Positions 56,986 through 64,000 of a DNA stretch of 64,000 nt are shown here, piece by piece (position 1 is the first letter of the stretch; each line of letters starts with the position of its first letter). The notes beneath the pieces were generated by a model. That model saw only the letters and a program-made list of their open reading frames with translations. It had not been told where the DNA came from and ran no database searches. Both the position numbers and the translations under genes were made by a program. This stretch comes from Epiperipatus broadwayi (taxonomy: Eukaryota; Onychophora; Udeonychophora; Euonychophora; Peripatidae): positions 7,856,963-7,920,962 of the forward strand of contig JAQFVV010006208.1 of the NCBI GenBank assembly GCA_028023455.1, written 5' to 3'.

Positions 56986-56998
56986 GATATATTTAATT

Positions 56999-59057
56999 CT
57001 GTTACCTTTTCATTTGATTTAGAAAAAAAAAGGAATACATTTACTACAAGACTATATTTTTTTATTAAAAAATTCAGTTGTTTTCATGATTGACTGTAAG
57101 GAAACACTATTTCACATGGAAATTATTATTCCGTTTTCATATGTTAGTTTAGATAAATAATTATGAAGAAAAAAAATATCGAGCAATAATTGTTTGAGTG
57201 GCTGTTTTCTCGGTTTTTTCTATAAAAAAAGTTGAATTAATCTTTTTTTTAGGAGATACGATTTCTAAATATTGTTGTTTTTTTTTTTAAATTTTATTTA
57301 AAAAGTTATTTGTTATTTATTTATGATAAAAATAATTTTAAAAATATTGTTGGAAACTATTGCATTGCCTCAAGAATCAGAAAATATAGTTTTATAATAA
57401 ATGTATCCTATTTTTTTTCTAAATCAAACGAAAATGTAACAGATTTAAATACATCGGTATATATGCCACAATTACTCAGTACTTTCACAAGATTCTAAAA
57501 AGTCTAGTTTATATTAGTCCAGACTTGCTTTTTAAAAAATCAATATGATAAAAATTTTAGTTATCAGTAACCAATCGGGACTAATTGTTATGTATCGTTA
57601 GTTTGTAATAATTGAATTAGTAATAATAATAATCAAATCATTTATCATTTGGAAGTTCATAAGAAGTTTGAATACCAGAAATGACAGAACTGAGAAGCAA
57701 TCTGTGGATCATGAATCTCTTATGTAGAGTCTGTCACTATGAGATACAGATAAGTTAAATTGGTAACATTACCAGTTTCTACAATATAATGCCGATATTC
57801 TGAAAACTGCAGAGCAAAGGTTCATTTCTGTTTTTGATCATATTATAAAATGCTAATGTAATAATCGTAAGGTTAGTTAGTCAAAAGATCATGTGAAGTA
57901 CATGAACAGCATATAGAGCACTTTGAGTAAGCAGGTTTTTTCCCTCTGCTGTGATTGGATCCAAAAAATTTTAATTCTCATCTGCCACTTTACTACTTAA
58001 CTAAACTGCTTGGATCAACTGAATACCAGCAGCAGCAACAAAATTTATAATAATTTTACAATAAATAGAATATTTTAATTTTTTAAGATACAATGTAATG
58101 CCATGAGCTATCATGGGAAGACAATGACTTTTTATGACAATATGACTTTGCATCTCTCTTGATTAATTTGATTTGATGTATTGCTCTATGTATAAAAGAA
58201 TCAAGCAAACCTTACACACACAAACATATAGTGTGAAACCATGATATATGCTATACCAATATACAATACATTAACTAAAAAAAATATCAAATAAATGAAA
58301 AAATAAAAACATTTGGTACTAGTATCACCACCGGTACAGGGTGTTGGGTGGCGCTGTTGCTAGCCTCAAACAGTTAAATGTACCATTTACGAAGCTGTAG
58401 TGTGTTATGCTAATTTCTCGCAATTCACACTTGGCTAATGCGACCTATTCTTACTCTCCAAATGATAGGTATTGAGCCTGTGCTATCATATAATTTGAGG
58501 GTGTGTAGATTTTAAGACAACGTAATATTTGAAATCTTATTGAAAAATTATTATATTATATTTTAATGATGGAGTATTAGCTACAAAGAATTTTAAAATA
58601 TACTGAAACTGCTTTTTAAAAATATAACTAAAACTTTTTTATGAAATTTAATAAATATAAAGTATTCTTGTACTGTGTCAGAAATTTTAAAGTTCGAAGA
58701 GTTTAATGAAGAATTTAAAATGGATGAGAAGTGATGGTGATTATATAAATTCTGAAATTGTTATAGACTTAAAAACATCAATCAATTACAAAGTCTACAG
58801 TCAGAAGATAATGAGATTGCTATTAATATTTTTATAGACAAATAACAAAATACCGTATATGTTCCAGTAAGTTTATATTATTTTTATTTTTAAAGTGAAT
58901 GGGAATAAGTGAATGTTGACAGTAAATATATATGTAAATATGTTCCCTCGATTTATTATGAATAAGTAACATTATTCATTTTTTTACTGTTTATTTACAC
59001 TAAAATCTTAATTTATATATTAAATGTAATAATGTTGAAGTCTAAATGGGTTTATAA
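56999..59057. other. AT-rich sequence with weak repeats
   Basis: 57655-57720 resembles the SINE-K tail (TTCATAAGAAGTTTGAATACC). 58320-58500 is a GC-richer island (CACCACCGGTACAGGGTG) of unknown nature. The rest is featureless. Confidence 0.45.
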
Positions 59058-59430
59058 TAACCATTAAAAACCAATCAATACGTACACAATCCCAATATCA
59101 ATAACACTGTTGTCAAGGCAATCTCATTTTAACAATAAAGATGGAATCCCTTAAATGGATTCCTAAACTTATTAATGGTCTACTATATATTGTTAAAAGG
59201 AGGTTGCCTTGACAACAGTTAGAAATTGTTGATTGTTATAGATATTGTGTAAGTGTTGACTGGTTTTTAATAATTTATATATATGCTATAGAAATAAAAG
59301 TTTCTATGGTCATATATTTACATAAAATCATTTAAACCAGTCAACACTTAGACAATCCCAATATTAATAACAATCAACAATCTCAAACCGTTGTCAAGGC
59401 AACCTTTAACAATAAAGATGGAATATATAT
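59058..59430. repeat. FB10 foldback repeat
   Basis: AAACCAATCAATACGTACAC at left pairs with the inverse of GTGTAAGTGTTGACTGGTTT near 59265. The inner CTGTTGTCAAGGCAA pairs with TTGCCTTGACAACAG. A third half-arm follows at 59336-59430. Confidence 0.72.
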
Positions 59431-59589
59431 ATATGTTGAAAAATACTGTATACCTGCAGTACAAAAAATCAATACATATTTTACTGTAACCAGGGCTAAT
59501 CAACAAAATATGAGCTCTTTATTATATGCAATGTATGACCATATGTTTGTGATAGGCCTTAAAAACAAAATACAATTTTAAAAAATGCC

Positions 59590-59822
59590 CATGGATTTAT
59601 TTCTCAAGAGTTCATAAGATTTTCAAATGCCAGACCTGTGAGTGACAGAATCAATCTTGTGCTCTCCCGATACAGTCAGATATTCTATCAACAGCACCAA
59701 ACCATGAGGATAAAAAGGCTTATGGCTTTATTGTTCGGGAGTTCATAAGAAGTTCAAGTGCCAGAATCGATTCTGGGACCTCCCGATCCTAAATCGGATG
59801 CTCTACCAATTATGCCGACCAC
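59590..59822 (-). repeat. SINE-K, two copies
   Basis: 59720-59822 on minus: GGTCGGCATAATTGG (A box), stem CCGAT/ATCGG around a TTTAGGA loop, AGAATCGATTCTGG (B box), then CACTTGAACTTCTTATGAAC. A second, more degraded copy is at 59590-59700. The head is class I tRNA-like but too altered to be a tRNA gene. Confidence 0.72.
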
Positions 59823-61233
59823 ACAGAATAAAATGAGCAGATATCATGGTTTCACTGTAGTTAAATACAACTGATGACTTTGATTAAAAGTACTCAGCAT
59901 TGAAAATGCATTTAGGTTGTATTTAGAATCTTCAATGTTCTCACCAAATATATAGTATGAATAGTGCCACCTTCAATTCATAAATATATTATATACAATA
60001 GATTAAAAAATATATTACTTCACAAGTAATGTTCAATCAAGCACAAATGCATACACATAATCATAAGTGAGTTATTTGTAATTAGTTTTATATATATTCT
60101 AACCCAATAATTTTATTTAATTAGTTTATTAGAAATTTATTTATTTCTAACCCAATATATTTTTATTAGTTTATTTGCACTTGTGACACTAATTTTTCTG
60201 GTTGTTGTTAAGGCAACCAAAATAAAAGCAACATATCCATTAATTTTCCAATACGATCTAAAATACTTTTCATATAATACAATTGTACATTCAATTCTCT
60301 TAAGCTATGCCACGATTGTAATAATAACAATAATTGATCACTTATTAATTTAAAGAATAATTATAATAATATTAATCTCAGGGTTCTTTGTTTCATGTAA
60401 GGAAATGCTCGGCAGTATTGTGTTGTCGCATATGACTGGCATTCTGGTCGGCTATAGGAAACATTTATTTTACTTAAATTCAATGTGTCTTCATCTCTCA
60501 TATCAACTGCTATATTATTTAAAGAGATGATAATTCTTTTCAATAATGACGTATAATTTTGAATAACACAGCCTTTTTTTTTCAGAATCTCAGTCAGAAT
60601 AATAAAAAGACAAGGGTGCTTTTTGTGTCCTTCCATCATCCATGACAACACAATAATATAACTAAGATTTATTACTTAGACAATTTAACTAAATGGGAAT
60701 GGAATAATGTGCAACCAAAGTTAATGGTTTGGGAATAAATTCATTTTTTTTATTTTTTTATACAAAGGTGAATGTTTAGTCTTAAGTTTTCAACTCCATA
60801 AATAATTATCATTAAACTAAAATATAATGACATATTCCGATCTGCTTAACTTTATTTATCTGGTATATTAAGTTTTTAAGAATTTGGAATGATGTCGGAC
60901 TCAAGAAAAGATTTTGCAAATATTGTGCAAACACTTATATTTAGCATATAAAAACAAAAAAATAATCTACAACAAATTTTAACAAGACTATAATTTATTA
61001 TTATCACAAAAAAAAAAAATATGAACATTTATTCAATAATCCCATAGTAATACAAAAATATAAAATATAACTGACATTAATCTGTATACTCTTTTGGTTA
61101 TGGACTAGAGGTTACTACTTCTCCTGTATGCAATCATATGGATTGATTAACTAAAAGTACATTTCATTACCAATACATTGTTTATTACATTTTGGTAACC
61201 TTGTAGAAGCTTTTATTCAAAATTATTGACTAA

Positions 61234-61270
<37 letters not shown>

Positions 61271-64000
61271 GATTAATCCCATCATATGCAATACGCAAAA
61301 TATTAAATTTATTTCTAATACATTTACTTTATTTATGGTCTTTAATGGGATAACCTATTCTAATTATAGGCCAGTTATCAGAAGTTACACTTACCATCTT
61401 ACATTTAACTTAATGCTAACTTAAGTTATGATACAAATTTTATTCATACGTATAATTTTAAATATGAGTATTATTTAATTACTAACCAGAATTAAATATT
61501 GCATTTGAATATTCCTTCAGTAAATAAGCGTTTTAAATTACGCAATTTTAATTACTTTCTCCATTGATTTACTTGTCAAATACTAGCAATATTTAGCAGC
61601 ACAATACAGATATTGATCTTAGTTACTAACGCACTATTTATACTAAAGTAGATCTTGAGGAACTAACACCTCCAATATAACCTTAATCTTGCCCGAACTT
61701 TCAAAATTAAGCACAATAATCAACACCTTCCATGGTGGAGCTATCTTTATTTTCACATGAGGAATATGGAATAACCACGAAGGTTTGTAAAGTAATCTAC
61801 TACATTAAAATATTTTGGTGGTTTCTTGCCTCTTACTTGGGCATACAACGAACACACACCAAATACAATCCTCTCCTGGGATTTAAGCGAATGAAGCATA
61901 CTAAATGCTAGATAAATTCTTGATCGTCCTATCTATGAGAATCGATCACTTGGGCTATAAACATACCCGAACATTATATTTAAAATCTTCCTCTCATGGA
62001 AAACAAAGCTTTTGGGGAGATCATTTTTCATCCCACAAAATAAATACATTATAATTATTACCTATGCAAATATTAAGCATATACGAATGCTATATCTGGG
62101 CAGGATAAGTAAATACACTGATTATAATTAACTTATGTTACCGGGTATACTTTGATCAACATCTGAAATCAATGGACATCATAGAATAAAAGTATAATAA
62201 TTTTAATAAAGGAACATTCAAAAATAGTTGGTAGCATACTATCTTAAACTAAATAAAGTGGATGTGTTATTTAAGAATAATTAGGAATAACTTCCTCAAT
62301 TAATACAGTATAAATTCGTTTCAAAACTTTAACAAGAAATATTTTGTTATAGCATTTTTTTTTTTTAGTTACTTCTGATAATTTTCAATATTTATTTTAC
62401 CCCTTAAATATCTAAATATTTTTCTTTTACGTATCTAACATACAAAATTTCTACCTACAATTGTATGTAATAATTAAAACATATTTTATAGATTTTTTCT
62501 TTCGTGTTAAATATCAACTTAACCTATAATAATTATATTAAAACATACCTTTGTCATTACAAGGCTATTAAATATCACTTGACCATACAGACTTTAACCT
62601 ATGTGATATAACAAAAAAATACATATCATTTATAACTTAGTTTTAAACAATCATTAATTAACAAGTGCATACTCTCTCATTAGAAAATGTTTTTCTGTTG
62701 AGCAATTGGTCCAGGTGAAGAGCTTTATCCAGTCGTATTTCACGAAGCAAGTTTAAAAACAATAAACGCATGGTATTATTTCCTTTAAATAAAAGTTTTC
62801 TCTTATTTTGTGCGTTTAATAAATTAGGTAAAGAAATATATAGCAGAATTGAAGATTAATTCTTACTTGAATTAAACTACTACAATTTTGGGATCCAAGA
62901 AAATAAAATATACATATTCTAACATAACGAACAGTTGACGATAGACGATAAACATACACAATATTTTTTTTTTTATTGACGATACGTATACTTATTAGCT
63001 AGCTTATTTATGGACGAAAATGCGCAATTTTCCGAGAGATTATTATGATAATAACTGCAGTCAATTTACGTGTACAGGAAGTTTTAATAATTCCAACTGA
63101 TGTATAATATAATATATCATTTATTTTTATCATTAAGTCACTAAGATATTTGGTTTTGTTCATACTTTATGAATTATAATTTTTTTTTTTTTTTAACGGT
63201 AACTTCTCCGTAAGAATGCCCCTATATGGCTTTACCTATATTTACTCTGAGAAAGTTTATATATTTTTTTTTATTTTTTTAAAAAAATATACAGGTGCAT
63301 AATTTAATCTTATTTATCATTATTATTATTTCCAGACAATTCTTGGTGAATAAAACATATTTTAACGTATGTAACTACATTACTTGTAAAGGCAGACAAT
63401 ATTGAGAAAGAGCGCGAAAATGTTTCTAGTTGATTTTCCTTGGTTTCAAAATATTTCTTTCAATTATTTTTTTTTTCTTTCTATACCAAGAAAATATCAA
63501 TAAATGACATAAAGTTAATAAATAATTAATCTTTTCTTGGAAATCGCTTCTTTTCCTTAATTTAGATATAATATAATTTTTCGTGACTCTTTTAGTTAAT
63601 TCTGTCATTTTTAACTTTAGCGTGAGACAATAAATTTTTAAGTATAAAAGGTCTTTAAATAGGTAGATGGCAAAGAAAATCAGGATATCTTATCAAAAAA
63701 TTTAGCCACACATTATATTATTAAAATTTTACTTTGATTACATTTATTTCTGCAAAATAAAATGAAAAAATTGAGTTACCAAATTTCAGCACTGTTCCTT
63801 CCTTGAAAACTAAAAGCAGACTATCTATTTTTTTTTTTAAAAAAAAAAAGATCTTGATTATGAAATTGGTTGTTTCGTTTTGTTGTTGTTTTTTTTTTTT
63901 TTTTCTTACTTTAGCGACCTCTTCCAGAAAAATAATCATTTGATTATAACATAAACAAAAGAAAGGAAAAACCTATTACAATCATATAGTTTTAGTATTA
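59823..64000. other. AT-rich sequence to the window end
   Basis: Apart from the open frame at 60361-60651 there is a 30-base T run (61237-61266), further T runs (62352-62366, 63181-63194, 63890-63904), and a less AT-biased stretch at 61640-62060 without a coding frame. A 36-codon minus-strand frame (62785 downward, MRLLFLNLLREIRL) is open but unsupported. No foldback family member is seen after 59430, in contrast to the rest of the window. Confidence 0.5.
60361..60651 (-). CDS. unrecognised open frame, 96 codons
   Basis: No family recognised. First ATG is five codons in (MMEGHKKHPCLFIILTEIL). The product would be basic, with Cys residues in CQSYATTQYCRAFPY, no signal peptide and no clear membrane segment. 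It is longer than most chance frames in this AT-rich DNA and has balanced amino-acid use, but no splice sites or repeat context support it. It could be a decayed transposon gene or chance. Confidence 0.2.
   Translation of the reverse strand: MLSWMMEGHKKHPCLFIILTEILKKKGCVIQNYTSLLKRIIISLNNIAVDMRDEDTLNLSKINVSYSRPECQSYATTQYCRAFPYMKQRTLRLILL

Noticed and set aside
59720-59822. tRNA-like fold on minus
   Set aside because: The acceptor stem does not close, and a SINE tail shared with other copies follows; SINE, not a tRNA gene.
62670-62790. 36-codon minus frame (MRLLFLNLLREIRL) as a first exon
   Set aside because: No convincing donor and no family recognised.
63721-63939. 72-codon Lys-rich frame
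   Set aside because: Translation of poly(A/T) runs.
1-64000. CRISPR arrays, bacterial operons, ribosomal RNA genes
   Set aside because: None present: the window has spliced exons, SINEs, LINEs and LTR elements, so it is eukaryotic nuclear DNA.

Overview
The window is AT-rich eukaryotic DNA with one recognisable host gene, on the minus strand: a tensin (focal-adhesion adaptor). A 1605-bp coding exon (5425-7029) encodes the part just after the tensin PTEN-like C2 domain. A 33-bp microexon (11288-11320) lies upstream in the gene. No SH2, PTB, C2 or phosphatase-like exon was found, so nearly everything right of 11320 is probably a very long tensin intron (or intergenic), and the 3' exons should lie left of the window. 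The gene, the tRNA-derived SINEs and the RTE-like LINEs fit an invertebrate, most likely a lophotrochozoan. A cephalopod is my best guess, but that is inference only.

Layout. 1-4950: a repeat fragment, then a complete LTR retrotransposon (591-4950, minus). It has 1.5-kb LTRs, a primer-binding site, a polypurine tract and only a broken gag between the LTRs. 5116-7029: a SINE and the big tensin exon. 7094-25020: foldback repeats, short tandem repeats, a TIR element and the microexon. 25488-29795: one old RTE-like LINE (endonuclease plus reverse transcriptase) into which four other repeats have inserted. 30612-37290: a second RTE copy with a good reverse transcriptase reading frame, a 365-bp tandem repeat, SINEs and an internally deleted RTE. 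38334-39191: a TIR element with 9-bp target duplications. 43160-48375: more foldbacks and a hAT MITE with a perfect 8-bp target duplication. 50869-51274: a 5'-inverted RTE insertion. 52826-59430: a second tandem family and further foldbacks. 59823-64000: AT-rich DNA with one unrecognised open frame.

The most interesting system is a set of three abundant repeat families, here called FB1, FB2 and FB3. Most copies are long inverted repeats (palindromes of about 200-1000 bp). Each arm carries a hammerhead-ribozyme-like motif: CUGANGA, a stem-loop, GAAA, a tiny self-complementary stem III, a NUH cleavage site, and stem I strands that pair. FB1-type motifs also occur in a head-to-tail 365-bp tandem repeat (32935-33700), the arrangement expected of animal retrozymes. 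FB2, FB1 and FB3 copies are flanked by target-site duplications of 10-16 bp that vary in length, which points to target-primed retrotransposition rather than cut-and-paste. Transcribed inside the tensin intron, these palindromes would form long double-stranded RNA hairpins, possible ADAR editing substrates.

All assignments come from reading the sequence. No database search or folding program was run.
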